From Tetrahymena elliotti 4EA (taxonomy: Eukaryota; Ciliophora; Oligohymenophorea; Hymenostomatida; Tetrahymenidae): a stretch of DNA of 64,000 nucleotides. The notes under the pieces are model-generated. The model was not told the DNA's origin. It made no database searches and worked only from the letters and a program-made list of their open reading frames with translations. Positions 1 through 14,165 of this stretch are shown one piece after another. The stretch is from NCBI GenBank assembly GCA_000231825.2, contig JH720327.1, forward strand, positions 627,206 to 691,205. The letters are read 5' to 3'. The position numbers and the translations under genes are program-made. Numbering within the stretch: position 1 is the first letter of the stretch; each line of letters starts with the position of its first letter.

Positions 1-3000
1 TATTAAAGGTATTTTCTTTTTTTAATTTATTTAGAAACTAAAATTAAATTACAAATTAAAATTAATATTAAAGAGATAATTTACAAATTAAAAATGATTG
101 TTCATAAAAAATAATTCAAATAATTGTCAGATGTAATTTCTTAAGCATTCTTTAAGACTTATATTAAAGATGAATTATCTTTAACCAAAAGTTGATTTGT
201 ACTTCTCAACAATGTTTAACTGACCTAGAAATAGATTTCAGGTAAAAATTTAACATACTTTTTGTTAAATTTCATTTGAATGCAAATATTTTTAAAAAAA
301 TATTAATTTGTGAGAAATGCATGATAATGTAATTTTTACAATTTCACAAAATATTTTTTTTTAATGAATAGCTAAAATAAATTAAAACCTGAATAAATTT
401 CGATTTTCTTTTCAGCCCTAGAAACTTAAAATCATCTCATTGCACTAAAATTAAATCTAAAGTAAAATTAATAAAAATTCCTCAGCTTTTTGAATAGATG
501 ATTTTGATTCAAAAAATACTAACATTAAAAAACATGAAATTCAATTGTTCTTTTTTAAATTTGTCATTTTACCTAAATAACTTAATAAATATTTAATTGA
601 AGTGCTAATAGAATCGGAAATTAGGGAGTTTCATCATTAGGTGATATTTTAGCTCAACAAAATAATCTCATAGATTTATAATTGCTTTTAGAGTAAAAAT
701 ATTTATTCAAAAAATAATATGTTTCATTTAACAATAATTGTAAATATTAAAAAAGATACAATGATATTTCAAGTACTGATGCTCAAAAGTTATTTTAAGG
801 ATTAGCCAAATGTATTAATCTCCAAAGTTTTAAATTGAATATGACGTAATTTTTTTATTTAAAACTGTAGGATTATTAACAAATTTATTTATAAACAATA
901 TAAACAATTTACTTTGTTTTATGATTTTGCCAAAAATTAACCTTTAATTTGAAAATAATTTAGATGTAATCAGATAGGAGCACAAGGAGCTTAATATCTA
1001 GGATAAGCAATATAAAACTTTTTTAATATTTCTAACCTCAACTTAAATTTCTTGTAAAATCAAACTAACTATCCATTTTTTAATTTAAAACTATAGAAAT
1101 ATTAATTCATAAATGAAAATTATGTTACTTTATAGATATTATTTAAATATCTATATTTTTTGAGACCCCAAAGAATTTAAATAATAAAATATTGAATTTA
1201 AATGATTATGTTTTATGTGAAAGTGATAATCAAAAATCTATTAATTAGAAAGATTTTCTCTATTTATTTTTTTCAATCAAAAATATCTAAATCTCCTTAC
1301 TAATAATAATATTAAAATCAAAGGAATAATAATCTTTGTGATCAAGGTGTTAAAAGTTTGAGTTCGGCGATATCTAAATGCTTGAATTTAACAAATCTAG
1401 AGCTTTGTTTATAGTATATAATCTTACTTTTTATTAATTGAATAATTTTTTCTTTAACTATTTTCTGATAGTTAATTAAGAACTTTTATATTGTTTTCAT
1501 TTTTATTTTTATAAATAAAATAAAATTTATTGTTGTAGCAATAATAAAGTATCTTCTAATGGTATCATGAGTTTAGGACTTGATTTAGCTAGCTGTAAAA
1601 ATATACAAACTATGAATCTTAATTTGGGGTTTTTCTTTTTAAATTAATAAGATAAAGAAGAAACTGTTCTGAAACAATTTAAGTTAACAATTAAATCTAC
1701 TTTTTAAAGCCTTTCCTCTCTAAAATTAAAGACATTTCAAACAAACTTTATAATTTTAAAGCCTGAAATTATTACAAAATTTCAATAAAATAAAAATTCT
1801 AAAATAAAATAGGCATTTTAGTGGAATTTTTTTTATTTTACTTTTTAAAAATATCTCTGTTTATTTGGATAATAGTTAATATAAACTGGATTAAAATATC
1901 TTAATTATCATTACTTAATAGTATATTTGAGCAAACAAAAAATAAAGTATGGTGTAGATCCAATCAAACTCTGATATTATCTGTACCTATATACCCCTAA
2001 AAAATTCATGGAATAAATGGGCAGATTTTCCCTATCTCACTCAGTTTTAAATTTGATCCAAAAAAAGCTAAAAAAAGTATATTTTAAAGGTTTTTAAATT
2101 ATTCTTTTTAAATTAGATTTAACAGTTTAATTTGTTTTAAAGCAGTTCCTTAATTATTTATAAAATATATTTTTTGTCTTAAAATTAAAAAAAAAAAAAT
2201 TTAAATTAGAGGTTTCAATTCAATTGATGATTCAGGTTTATTAGACTTAGGTATTTCCTTATCTAATTTATCTAATCTCTCTTAATTAGTATTAATTTTA
2301 ATGTAATAATTTTTTTTACAAAAATAACTATTTCGAAAAATTAAGTTTTTACTTTTCTTTAATTATAAATTACTTGTATTTGATAAAATATTGTAAGCTT
2401 GAACAAAATTGGTACACAAGGTGTTACTAATTTAAGCAATGGAATATCAAAATGTGCTAAGCTCTCTTTCTTGGAGCTTGAATTAAAGTAATATAAAAAG
2501 CTTAATTTAAGTATTTGAGGAATTATCTTTTAATTAAAAAATTAAAAAGTTTAAATTAAATCGAAGAGCTGGGTGTTTAAATACTTTTCAAAGAATTGAC
2601 TAAATGCAAAAATCTAAAAAAATTGAACATTAACTTGAGGTTATTAAAATATTTTTATCTTTTACTTTCATAAATTAATATTGATTTGAGGTTATTTTAA
2701 CATTTTTATTATTTTCATAAAGTTGAATCTAAAATATACCAAAATTAGAATATTATTCATTTTTTTCTTCATGAGCTAATTATTAATTTAAAATGTTATA
2801 TTTAGTTAAAATAAGTTAACATAGAATAAATAAAATATATTTTCTGATTTAGCATAATATGAACAATTATCATCTCTCAAACTCAATCTTAGGTAAAAAT
2901 ATTAAATATAAATTTATTAATTCTTTTTAAAGCAAAAATAATCAATTAGAATTTAACTTTTTAACCATTTTAAGATGATACTATTTTCTAAATATCTAAT

Positions 3001-6000
3001 GAAATATTATTTTTAATATTCATTCTCTAATTTAATTGATAGAATACTGAAATATTTAAATTTTAAGATTTAATAAAATAGATCAATCGTTATCAAATTT
3101 AGGTTCAGTACTTTTAAAATGTTAGAAACTAAAAATGTTTGAATTGGTTGTGGAGTAAAATTTAAATTTATTTTCTCATCAAAATATATTACTTATTTTA
3201 ACTTTTTTAGACAACAAATATTTTTTCTGCTATCTACAGATATATAAAATAAAATAATTACAATTATAAAAATATAAATATAAATTTGCAAAATAGAGTA
3301 GTTTAATGCTCTAATTACAAGCCAAAATTGGAGATAATTTATTTGAAATGTCTGTATAAAATATAAATTTAATTTGAGTTAAATATTTTTAACATTTTAA
3401 CTTAAATATTACATAAATTATTTATAATTCTTAGTCAAATAAGATGTGAAGATATAAACAGATTAGTTGTGTATTTACAATAATGTAAATACATATAGCA
3501 TTTGAATCTTGAGTTATATAGCTTGTAAACTTTTTTCTTTACTTTCTTACATTTTTTTGGATGATAGAAAGACATCTTCAATAGATGGTTTTGCTTCCTT
3601 TTTAATTAAAAATTTTCTTTTACCATATTGAGTTAGCTTAGTTAGCACTTTTAATTTATTTATAATTTTTTATATAAGAAATCTTATTTACAATTGCTTT
3701 CAATTAATTAATAATAATATTAAAGAGATCAAATGGATGCGATTATTAAATAATGTTCAAAACTTCGGAAAAAAATCAACAAGATAGCTAGGTTAGTAAA
3801 AAAGAAAATTACTATCAATTTTCATAATATTAATTTTTGATTTTAATTAATTTAAGAAATTAAAATATTTGTAAGATTTTCACTTCATATTAAACTTTTA
3901 TGTCAGTAGAGATGACAACCAATACAACTCAATTTTAACAAATAAAATTATTATAAACTTTTATGAACTAAAATTATTATAATTTTTGCTGGTACTTCAG
4001 ATTAATATATTTTTATTTCCAATCAATAAGAATAAGATTAAAATAAAAAAAACTAATTTTGAACAAAACATTTTTTAATAAAATAAAAACATTGCTGATT
4101 ATGAATTTTTTATATTTCTTTTAAACTTAAAATTATTTTAATTTAGTGGTAATTTTAGCGATTTTATTTTTCTAAAAATACGTTATTTAATATTACCTGA
4201 ATAATAAAAATAATCAATTATTGTAAAATTTCATTTACTATTTTCAAATTTTTTAAAAGAAACAAGATATTATTAATAAGAATTGTTTATGTGACTTAAA
4301 CATAAAATTGTAAAATCTTATTTTAATTAAAAAATTTGTTTTTTACTGTTTGAAAAAATTCAAATAATAAATTTAGCAAAATATCTTCCATAATAAGAAA
4401 ATACTAACATCTGGAGAATAAAAATAGCAATAGAAAAATAATCAATTTTAGTAAAATTTAATTTATTTTCATTTAAAAAGTTTTTTAACAATTAAAAATA
4501 ATAAATAATTTATTTATTTAACCACGAAAGAAATAACAAACGAAGAAGAATATTGTCCTGAAAAAAAGAAGAATAAAACTAAAAAATATCAAAAAAAAAA
4601 GGAGGAAAAAGAAAATAGAATAGAAATAAATTTATTAAAATTTGAGATATGTAATTATTTTTTTTGAATTCTATTTAAAAGATTAAATAATTTTTTAATT
4701 AAAAAAAAGTTCATGAAGAAAGGTGATAAAGCTGTCTCTCATCTAAATGCTAATTTTAGGTAAATTGTTTTGGTTTTAATAATAAAATACTTGAATAAAA
4801 AATGCATTATTATAATATTTGATTGATTTAAAAAATAGTATTTAACTTATTCAGCTTATTTCATTCATAACAAACATAAATACACTCATCCCATCTCAAT
4901 TTAGATTCTTTCTAAATCAATTAAATGGAGAATGATTTAGTTTCTACTCTTCTTAAATATTTTGGAATAAATTACTTGTTTTTTTTAAAATTATTTAATA
5001 AAATCCAAAATATTTTTAATTTCTTTTTTTTACTCATGATTTTATACATTATTTTTTAAATCACATTAAATTTCATTTATTTTAGGAAATAGAAATCAAA
5101 TTAAATAAGTGAGAAAGATCTATCACTTTTAGCTTGTGCTTTAACAGATTTTATACATCTCTAATATTTAACCCTTAACCTTGAGTAACTTGATTACAAT
5201 ATATTTCTGATTTCTTGCTATTGAAAATTTTCTTAATTAAAAAAGAAAGAATTTACAAATTAGTATTTAATTAAAGTTTATTTATTAAATTAAAGAAATC
5301 ATGGATTGTTAGCAAGCGCTGTTAAAGAAATAGGTTAAGCTTTAGTTAACTGCTCTTGTCTAGAGATTCTTACTTTAAAATTCTAGTAAATAAATTTAAA
5401 AATAGATTTAATAATTTGAAGAGAAATAAAAAATTTGTTTTTATATTAGATAAAATATAACAGATTTTTCATATAAAATATCTCTCTTTTTTTTGGTTTA
5501 TTTTTACTCATTTAAGATCAAATATTAAGTGTTTATTGTGATGTGTGCGATTAAAGCTTTTCTATTTTGAAAAAATTTTTACTTTGATAGCAACTAATTT
5601 TGTATTTTTAAATTAGGATAAAATAATAATTGTTTAATTAAAAAAGAAATATTCATTTTTAAATTAGTTTGTTGAGATATAAAAATCTAGCATATTTAGA
5701 ACTCTTTATTTTATTGTTTTTTTGTTTTTACACAAAGTGGTAATTTTATAGGTGATTAAGGATTTTTTTAACTTGTTTTTATCTTTTCCAAATGGAGTAA
5801 GAAAAACTTTGATACTTGATTTCAGGTAAATTTTGAATTCAAAAATGATAAATATTTCCTACTAATTTAATGATTCATATAAAAATAAAAAAATTAAACA
5901 TATTTAAAAGCATTAAAAATACCTTTTTAAAATTAAAAAGAATGAATAAAATTACTTCTTAAGGTGCTTAGTCTTTGAGCTAATGCTTAAAAAACTGCAA

Positions 6001-7569
6001 TAATCTGGAAACTTTGACACTTAACTTAAAGTAAATAATATTTTCTTTTCAATAAAATTTCTGATTAAACCAATATTTTCTTATTATTCTTGCTATTCTC
6101 ATATTTAGTAACTTGGTAAATAAAAACTGTAATGTATTTTTATTATAGCTAAAATAGAATTGAAGAAAAGGGAGTCTCTTACTTGATATCTGCCTTAAAA
6201 TGTTGTTCTAAACTCTCATTTTTGAAATTACAATTAAGGTATTTATTTATTTTCATTTAATTTTATCTATTCAGATAAATTCGTTTCCTAATAAAATAAA
6301 TATTTTAATTGTAATTTTAGAGAAAATAGCATAGGAACAAAAGGGCTGAGAGATTTATGTGAAGGTTTGGTTTATTGCATAGCTATTTAAAATTTAAGTT
6401 TGGATTTAAGGTATTTTACATTTCATAGAGTCTTTTTTTTACAATCTAATTCATTTTATTTTTAATTAAAATTGTATTTAAGTTATAATAAAATTGAAGA
6501 TGAAGGTATTGAAACAATAGGTATTTATTTATCATAACACTTAAATCTCTCAAATTTGAGTTTAAAGCTTGAGTAAAACAAAACTTTCATTTTTCTCAAT
6601 CAATTTTAAATTATTTTTTGAGTAAACTGTTGGTAAATAATTAATTAACCTTCCTTTCAAATAATAAAAGAGGAGATAATATAAGCGATTTTGGTGTACT
6701 AAAGTTCTGTCAAGACATAGTTTAATGCACAAAACTTTCTGATTTCTGTTTGGATATTTAGTGAGAGTTTTTTTCTTAATGTTATTGATCATATATTATT
6801 TTTAAAAGAAATTATTTTTATTGAAATTGTCATCAAGCACTACTTAAATTATTTATTTAATTTTTAAAGAAATAACCCTGTTGGAAAAATAGTTCTGTCA
6901 CATTTGACTTTAGCATCACAGTAGTTCAATAATCTTAAATCTTTTATAGCTAACTTAAAGTAAAATTTACATTCTCATTCACTTTATTGAAATTTCTTTT
7001 GATATTTAGCAATAATCTTTTTCTTAATGTTATTTGATTGATTGATCATATTTTATTTTTTGAATACTTTCATATTCTTAAAAGAAATTATTTTGATTGA
7101 AATTATTATCATGCACTTCTTATATTATTTATTTAATTTTTAAAGTAATAACTATCTTGGAAAATAAGCTCTGATTTCAGCATCACAGCAGTTCGATAAT
7201 CTTAAATCTTTAATAGCCAACTTAAAGTAAAATTTACATTTCTCATTCACTTTTATATAGAGATGTATTTATTTTTTAAAAATAAGCATATAATATTTTT
7301 CATTTAACATTTCTTTATCTTTGAATTATTTTCTTTGAAGCAAAGATTCCATTAGAGCTCTTTATTTTTCTCTTTTTGATAAATCTTCAGAATTTTAGAT
7401 CAGTGAAAAATCTAAAGAAAATAACAAAAACGCAGTGTCATTAAAGCTAATACTTAATAATTTTAGGTTTTAAATTTTAAAAACACTAAAATTATATTTT
7501 AATATCTTCTTAAAAAAAAATCAGCCATATTTCAATCTAAGATGTTTTCATTATAGTCTCAATTATTGA
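1..7569 (+). CDS. Large leucine-rich-repeat (RNI-type) protein, 5' end outside window
   Basis: Product is a repeat protein of ribonuclease-inhibitor-type LRRs; its partner and role are unknown. Each clear exon encodes one repeat of about 30 residues that fits NxIGxxGxxxLxxxLxxCxNLxxLxLxL. Exons placed with exact phase include 603-692, 756-845, 964-1053, 1324-1413, 1539-1628, 2398-2487 and 2550-2639 (all 90 nt) and about 2210-2302 (93 nt). Less exactly placed repeats lie near 3070-3155, 5940-6035, 6150-6240, 6322-6410, 6490-6580, 6868-6960 and 7147-7226. All checked exons start after one base of a split codon (phase 2 on both sides). A probable last exon runs from about 7339 to a TGA at 7567-7569. 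No start codon or N-terminal domain was found, so the gene probably begins upstream of the window. Some repeats between 3400 and 5900 are degenerate and were not resolved. This could also be two adjacent genes. Confidence 0.75.
6766..7270. repeat. Tandem duplication of about 250 bp carrying one LRR exon
   Basis: The stretch beginning TTTTTCTTAATGTTATT near 6769 recurs near 7019, about 250 bp later. The following intron sequence and the LRR exon (6868-6960 versus 7147-7226) also recur with substitutions and small indels. Both exons encode a repeat ending in NLKS-x-IANLK. Confidence 0.75.
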
Positions 7570-8595
7570 AAATTTCAAAAATATTATAATTTTCGATCTA
7601 CATATTGGTCAGTACATAACGTAAGTTAATTATTATCAATTTAAAAATTAATTTATTTTAAATCTAAATAAATGAATTTAATTAGAAAATAACAAATTAA
7701 TTAATAAATTGCTTGACAAAGACTTAATTAATTGCTATTATTTTCTGTTTTTCAGATTAAACTTTGGGAATAAATTTGAAATATCTTACCTATTAAATAA
7801 AAAAATTTTCTTTTTACATACTCTTTGGATTTTTAAATATTTATTTTAAATAAACAGATAAAATTCTATCCATAATTAAATCTACAAGAAAATGAGATAA
7901 AAAATTCTTAAAATGAGAAGATTAATAAAAAAACCTTTCATGTTATTTTATTTTCCAATATGAGATAAAAATATTAAACATCACATTAGAAACATTATTA
8001 ACCATTTTTTTATCACTGGCTGAGTCTACAAAAAAAAAGAAATTCATCAAAAATATATTGTAAATCTAATTATAAGTAAAAATAAAATACTTAAATCCTC
8101 ATTATTTAAGGATAGATAGAATCAAATCCACCTTTAGATAATGCTTTATGAAACTACAGAATTAAAATTTTATTGATTTTTTATTATTTAAAATAAATAT
8201 TTTAATATATGTTTATTTGCGATTCAAATATTTGGAAATTGTTAAATAATATATATGAGTTAGAATATTTATTAATTATTTAGCAATTTTTAACTTGTTT
8301 AATTTTATGAAAATATATTCAAAAAATGCTAAAAATTAAACATAAAAACTATCTTAAGATATGTATTAATGATTCATATTATATTAAAAGAGATTTATCT
8401 TTGAAATATTATAAACGAAATTGGATGAATATTATTATTAAATGACTAATTCGCTAATTTAATTTCTTATATGAAAAACTGATAATTAAATTGATTTTAG
8501 TAGAAAATGAGTAATTATTTGATGAATTAACATATTTCATTTTACTTTTTTATTTGAGATTGTGAAATTATTTTAATTATGTTGATTAATTTATT
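7570..8595. other. Intergenic, tail-to-tail LRR gene / SAM-LRR gene
   Basis: AT-rich sequence between two converging genes. I see no coding signal, RNA gene or repeat that I can support. Confidence 0.5.
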
Positions 8596-10102
8596 TCAGA
8601 AGAACTAATTAGATGGTCTTGATTAAACTTTAGGAATATGCTTAGTGCCTGTTATTGCTTAGTTACCTCTAACATCTTTGGCAACATTTAATTTTTAATA
8701 GTTTTATGGATTTTTAAATAATTAATCGTCTGTGTACATAGCTTAAATCATTTTTCCTTCTACTGAAGCTAATGTTTTAGAAGGATCTATTTTTGTTTTA
8801 GTTTTCTCATTAGGATCTTCTTTTTTCTCCTCTAGCATACCACTTAAATATTAAATAATATTAATTTCATATAAATCTAATAATTATTTACTGTTTCTTT
8901 CTCCATAAGTTGAGTAAAAATTCTCTTTCAGATGGTAAAATTTTCTTATCATCTAGTTGTTCTATTATTTATACAATTTAAGCGATATTTTAAATCTAAT
9001 TGAAAAAATAATAAATTACACAAAGACTTAGACATTAAGACTATTCTATCTCTATATTTTTGAATTGTTGCAATTGGATTTCCTTTTGCAGTAAGTTCAC
9101 TTAAATATTTCATTGCTGAAAGTGGTTCAAGTAAGTTCTTTAAATAGAATAATATATTATTTAAATAGGAGATAAGAATGCTTACATCAAATTTTTCTAT
9201 GTTGTTGTTTGAAATTTTAAGTTTAGCTAATCCTATTAAAAATACAAATGAATCTATTTCTTAAATATTATTTTTTTCACACTCTATTGAATATAAACTC
9301 TCTCCAATTCCTTTCATGCTTTCTTCATCAAATGTAAAAACAGCATCTCCAATCTACTAATTATTAATCTGAATTTCCCTTAAATTGCTACAATTTTACA
9401 AACCTTCAAGTCTAGCTATTCTATTCTTATTTAGATACCTATTTTTATTTCAATATAAATGTTAAACCTTAGACAATTCCACATAAATTTCATTCAATTA
9501 TTGTATTAATTTTCATCATATTTTTAAGAAATATCAATTTACAATTTTTCTAAATTAATAAGAGTCTCCAATCCTTCTATCTTTGTTAAGTAGTTATTGT
9601 CAAGCTAGAGCATGGTCAACTTAGTAAGACTTTGAAGATTGTCCAACTTGATGAGTTTATTAGAAAATAAATGCAATGTTTTGATGTTTGAACAAAATCT
9701 GATTTCCTCTCCAATATATTAATATTTTTTATCTGTCATTGAGAGAACATTTATACTTGCTAAAAATTTATTGTCTCCAACATCCTTTTCTTTTTTCTTA
9801 GGTGCTGACTTAAGAATATCTGCCTTAGATATTTCATTAGGTCTTCTAACTATTTCTCTAACTTATTCTTTATGCTAAACAGGTTTTTTTTAGTATTCAT
9901 ATTGTTCTGCTCCTTTAATGCAAGCAATAATCTACTAAACTTTAACTTCTTCTGTGCAAATACCACATTTATAAATTAAGTCTTCATCTAATTCTTTAAG
10001 AGAATCCCAATCATCAAATCCATTTTCAATGATTGCAGGTAAATATTCCTCTAATTATAATTCCTCAATAAAAGTAAGAAACTAATCAAACTTTTCGCTC
10101 AT
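8596..10102 (-). CDS. SAM-domain plus leucine-rich-repeat protein
   Basis: Five exons join in phase: 9543-10102, 9186-9438, 9020-9137, 8892-8961 and 8596-8842, giving 415 aa. The start is the first ATG, in ATGAGCGAAAAG, and the stop is TGA. Residues about 1-65 look like a sterile alpha motif domain (FLTFIEELQLEEYLPAI, then DDWDSLKELDEDLI). After a charged linker come SDS22/LRRC-type repeats of about 22 residues (IKTLHLFSNKLIKLDNL, LTMLQLDNNYLTKIEGL). The repeats close with an LRR cap, IQKYRDRIVLMSKSL followed by LDDKKILPSEREFL. The tail of about 90 residues is Lys/Gln-rich and unassigned. SAM and LRR modules are both protein-binding, so a scaffold or axonemal/phosphatase-regulator role is possible, but this is inference. 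These repeats differ from the 90-nt-exon LRR genes in the same window. Confidence 0.8.
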
Positions 10103-10926
10103 TTATATCTAAATAAATCTCTAACTTTAATTAACTATCTAACTAAAAAGTTTTTTACAATTTAATATTTTTAAAAATTTAATTAACTAAAAGCAGTATA
10201 AAAGTATAATTTTTTTATTATTTATCAAATAATAAACATTTTGAACCAGTTCTTTATTTTCTGCCACTAAAATATCCTAGAAATTAACAAGCAAGATTAA
10301 GTCTTGCTTTCAAAAGAGTGTTGTTATGTCATTTAAAATCATTGTAATTGGTTAAATTTTTTAATCTTTACTATTGTGTTTATCTAAAAAAGAAATTTTA
10401 AAATTGAGTTTTATGAAATTAATTTTCATTTTTCGAATTTATTAATTAAAACTAAATCTTTAACTCCAAATCAACTAAAAATTAAGAATTTCTATTTATA
10501 ATATCTAAATACTCTAAAAATAAATAATATTTTTTTCATTAATTATTATAGAGTAAGTTAATCTAATTATTTTTATAATAATTTAGATTTCTGCTTTAAT
10601 TCATCACTCTAAAACAAATTTTAATTTAAATATTTTTACTTGATTAAAACTTATAAATTAACAAGCTCATGAATCTTGGAATACAAAATTAAGATTTTCC
10701 AAAAAAGATCTAATGATTTCAAGTTAATCAAATCTAAAATTTTGAATTGATTTCAACAATATTTAATTATTAATTAACTTATTACATTTTACTTTAAATA
10801 TATTAATGGTTTCAAAGATGATTTTGATCGATCTTTTTTAATTTTAATACTTAAAATTATTTTAAGTTTAAAACATTTATAAATAAATATAAATAAGTTA
10901 ATTAAGATTTTTTAACTAAATATAAT
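10103..10926. other. Intergenic between two minus-strand genes
   Basis: Upstream region of the SAM-LRR gene and 3' flank of the Gln-rich gene. Very AT-rich with homopolymer runs; nothing specific recognised. Confidence 0.5.
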
Positions 10927-13900
10927 TCACAATTGATAGAAGGACATTTTATCAATATGGTCTTTTAATTTCTTTTCATCTCTAAATATTTTAAGTTTCA
11001 TGAACAGGAAGTTGTAGGTCATGTTTTTAAAACTCATGATTTCTTCGAGTTCCTAAAAAAATAGTGTTTAATTTTGGAAAAAAAGTAGAAAAAAATAAAA
11101 ATTACTTATTGTTGTTGCTAGATTAAATTCATTTAACTAAAATCTTGGTTTTTTTAAGCATCTTTTAAAAGAATTTAGAGTACTTTTTTCAAATCTTAAT
11201 ACAAAAGCATGCAGGCTCTTTCATATTGTGAGTGTTCAGCTGAATCTAAATCATGTTTACTTGCCTATCCACTTTATTGTTAATTTGGATCTTATCTAGC
11301 ACTGTATAAAAATTAAGAAAAATTGCTTCTGGCTGTATTAACATTTTCATAAGGTAGTTATTGCATAAAACTATTCTAAATGAAAGAACTTTCAGGAGAA
11401 ATAAGTTATTGTTATTAAAGGAATGTTTAATTTTAGTTATAAATTTACTATTATTATTGATACATCTTATTATCAGGTTGTTAATTTTTTTTATCTAAAT
11501 AGCTATATAATTGCTATTGTTATACATATGCTTACTGAGTATTCATTTATTATAACTTTTAAAGATCTATTGGAAAACTGGTTTAACTTCCTTTTTTATT
11601 TTAATTAGGTAAATTATTAGGTTACTATCCTATTTATGAATTAGCTGTTGCGTTATTATTATTGTTTTATTAATATTGTTATGAAAATTAATTAGATTGA
11701 CTTTATATTGATGAAGTATTTCTTTGAGTTTATTATCTATTTTGCATTTATCTTTATTAAAATTGATTATCCTAAATGTTGTTTTAACTTTTTTAATTTC
11801 TTTCTGGACTTTTTTTAATTCCCAACTAAGTTATCCTATCTTCACACCCATAAATTTTTTAATTGATTTCACTAATTTCAGAAACTTGCAATTATTTCTA
11901 TCTTGTGACTTGCAGTTGTTGAGTTTTTAATAAAGCTGCTTTTCTTTTTTCTTTATCTTATTTTCTTTTTTATTCATATAAGTCTTACTCATAAGGTCTT
12001 GTTTCTTCATCTTCTTTAACATTTATATTACTTTATTTTGGAATCAAAGTTTCCTTTAAATTTTCAATAAAATTCTTCTTTTTATCAATCCTATACTCTT
12101 GTTAAATTTTAGAATAGAAATATTATTAATTATTAGATGTCTCTAATTACTGTTAAGCTTCTTGCTTTTTTTAAGATAATCCCCCAAAGTAATTATTCAA
12201 TTTACTCACTTAAGCTTCATCCTTTTTTATTGGAGAAATACTTCTATTCCTAGCCTCCATTAATTCATCTGATACATATCCATCTTCTTTCTATAACTCC
12301 TCTCTAAGCAAATCAATTAAAGCTCTCGATTTATTCTACTGTAAAGCAGGTCCAACCTAACTTCCTTAATTAACTCTCCCAAAAGTATTCTACATAAAAC
12401 CTTATTATTCATATTTATTTTAATCAAAATCAAATCCATTATCATGTACTTTATTGATCCCTCCTTCATCATTATCTTATTAATAATTAATTAGCTTATC
12501 AACAATTTCTTTCTCTTCATCAATTTCTGTTAATTTTGTATTTTTATCAAAAATATTAGCTGTTTTACTATTTCTTTATTTATTTGCAACTGTTGAAGCA
12601 TTCTTATTAATGCTTTATATTTTCTATAATTATGGCTAAGTATTCTATTACGCACCAAAGCTTCCCCTAATTAAATCCTATTTTTATTCCTCTTAACCTT
12701 TCTTTTAACTTTATAAAAGCTCATTTTTTTAAGATTTTTAAGACCTTTGACTTTCTCTTCTTTTCCACTCAAAAGACTTTTCAACATTCCTATCTAAATC
12801 TTCCTCATATTTTAACTTAGAAAATAGCTTCTTCTTTAACTTCTCCTTATATGCATTAATAATAACTTTCTAAAACTATTTTTGAAAGTTCAACTTATCC
12901 TAATGCAAACTGTCTCTTCTCTCATAAACTATTTTTTCAAAATATAAATTATATTCAATCAATTATTAAAAATATAATTTCAAAAATGTTTTTAATAATT
13001 AATAATGAAAATTCACAAAGTCTTTTCATAAATAAAGTAAATAGATTCAATTGATTTGGTAAAAATCAAACATCATAGCCAAGAATGAAATTCCTTAAGA
13101 TAAAGAAGCTTTCCAAAAAAACAAATTTCTAAAATTACAATGAATTTAACATTTTATAATAAAGACAAACATAAAATGTTAATTTTAAAAATATGAAAAG
13201 AAAAATACTTCTGTTGAGGTCATCAAAAGGACTTTTGTTGATATCTTAGAAGTAAATTTGATCTTTTTCATTAAAAACAATGTCTTCTTCTGAATCTATA
13301 TCAAGTAATTCTTGTATTTATTCATCATTTAAATATTTTTATAGAGTTAATTCTCTCTCTATTTATTCTTGTTCAATTTTCTATTTGAGTTCTTCTCTTT
13401 CACTGTCATAACCACTTTCATCAGAATTAACTTCTTTGTCTTAATTATCAGCATCGTTTTGGTCCTTATCTTCATTAGGCATTTCAGACATTTTTCTTAA
13501 TTTCTATGACCTTATAAGCTTTTAGTCTTGCTCTTCATTAATAAATGGAGCTTCGTCTACAGGATTTTCATCCAAAGAAAGTTTTTCAAGCTTTAAATAA
13601 TACTAATCTTCTATAAGTCTATCTATATTCTCATAATCGTTTGGATCAATATCATATTCTTTTGCTATATTTCTCCAAAATTATTTTTAATTGTCCCTAT
13701 CATTAGCTCTTGGCTCTAATTCCTAAAAATAGGTTAAGGTTAAAAAGAAAATATATTAAATATGAATAAAGCTTACCTTGACAACTCTTTCAAAGAAGCT
13801 GTTTGGTAATCTATAATCATTATTAAAATTGCTATCTAAATCATCTGATTCTAAAATATTTATTAAAAGATATTCAATAATAAGATAAAATAACAAATAA

Positions 13901-14165
13901 ATAATGCTATTATCTTGATAATTATTAGCATATTTTATTTACCATTATTCTTATCTCTTGTAATTTCTCCATTTTCTAAGAAATCTTTTATTCTATGATA
14001 ATATCCTGGTAAATAGTATTCATCACTTATATTTAACATTATCAACATTGATGTTTTTTAAGTCTTCTACTAATTTCTCTGTTAATATAGAATCTATTCT
14101 CTCATTTCCCTAAACTACTGAGCAATCCTCTACTGCTGCTCTTATAATTTTAAGTTTTTATGCAT
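10927..14165 (-). CDS. Large Gln-rich low-complexity protein, function unknown
   Basis: Five exons join in phase: 13943-14165, 13777-13850, 13209-13722, 11106-12928 and 10927-11052 (2,760 nt, 919 aa). The ATG at 14163-14165 opens a Gln-rich helix (EQQQRIAQQFREMREQ). The first third is acidic. It contains DEYYLPGYYHRIKDFLENGE and FWRNIAKEYDIDPNDYENI and ends in Glu-rich coiled coil. The long fourth exon is Gln/Asn/Ser-rich and would read as dozens of stops under the standard code. The C-terminus is ordered again (YERACMLLYQDLKKVLQILL and MKLKIFRDEKKLKDHI) and is probably helical. I do not recognise a family. The intron between exons 3 and 4 (12929-13208) is long and inferred only from phase, so the 5' three exons could belong to a separate gene. 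Confidence 0.7.

Noticed and set aside
11423..11930. Plus-strand open frames rich in Phe, Leu and Asn
   Set aside because: They lie antisense to the Gln-rich exon; long Gln/Asn codon runs produce hydrophobic antisense frames.
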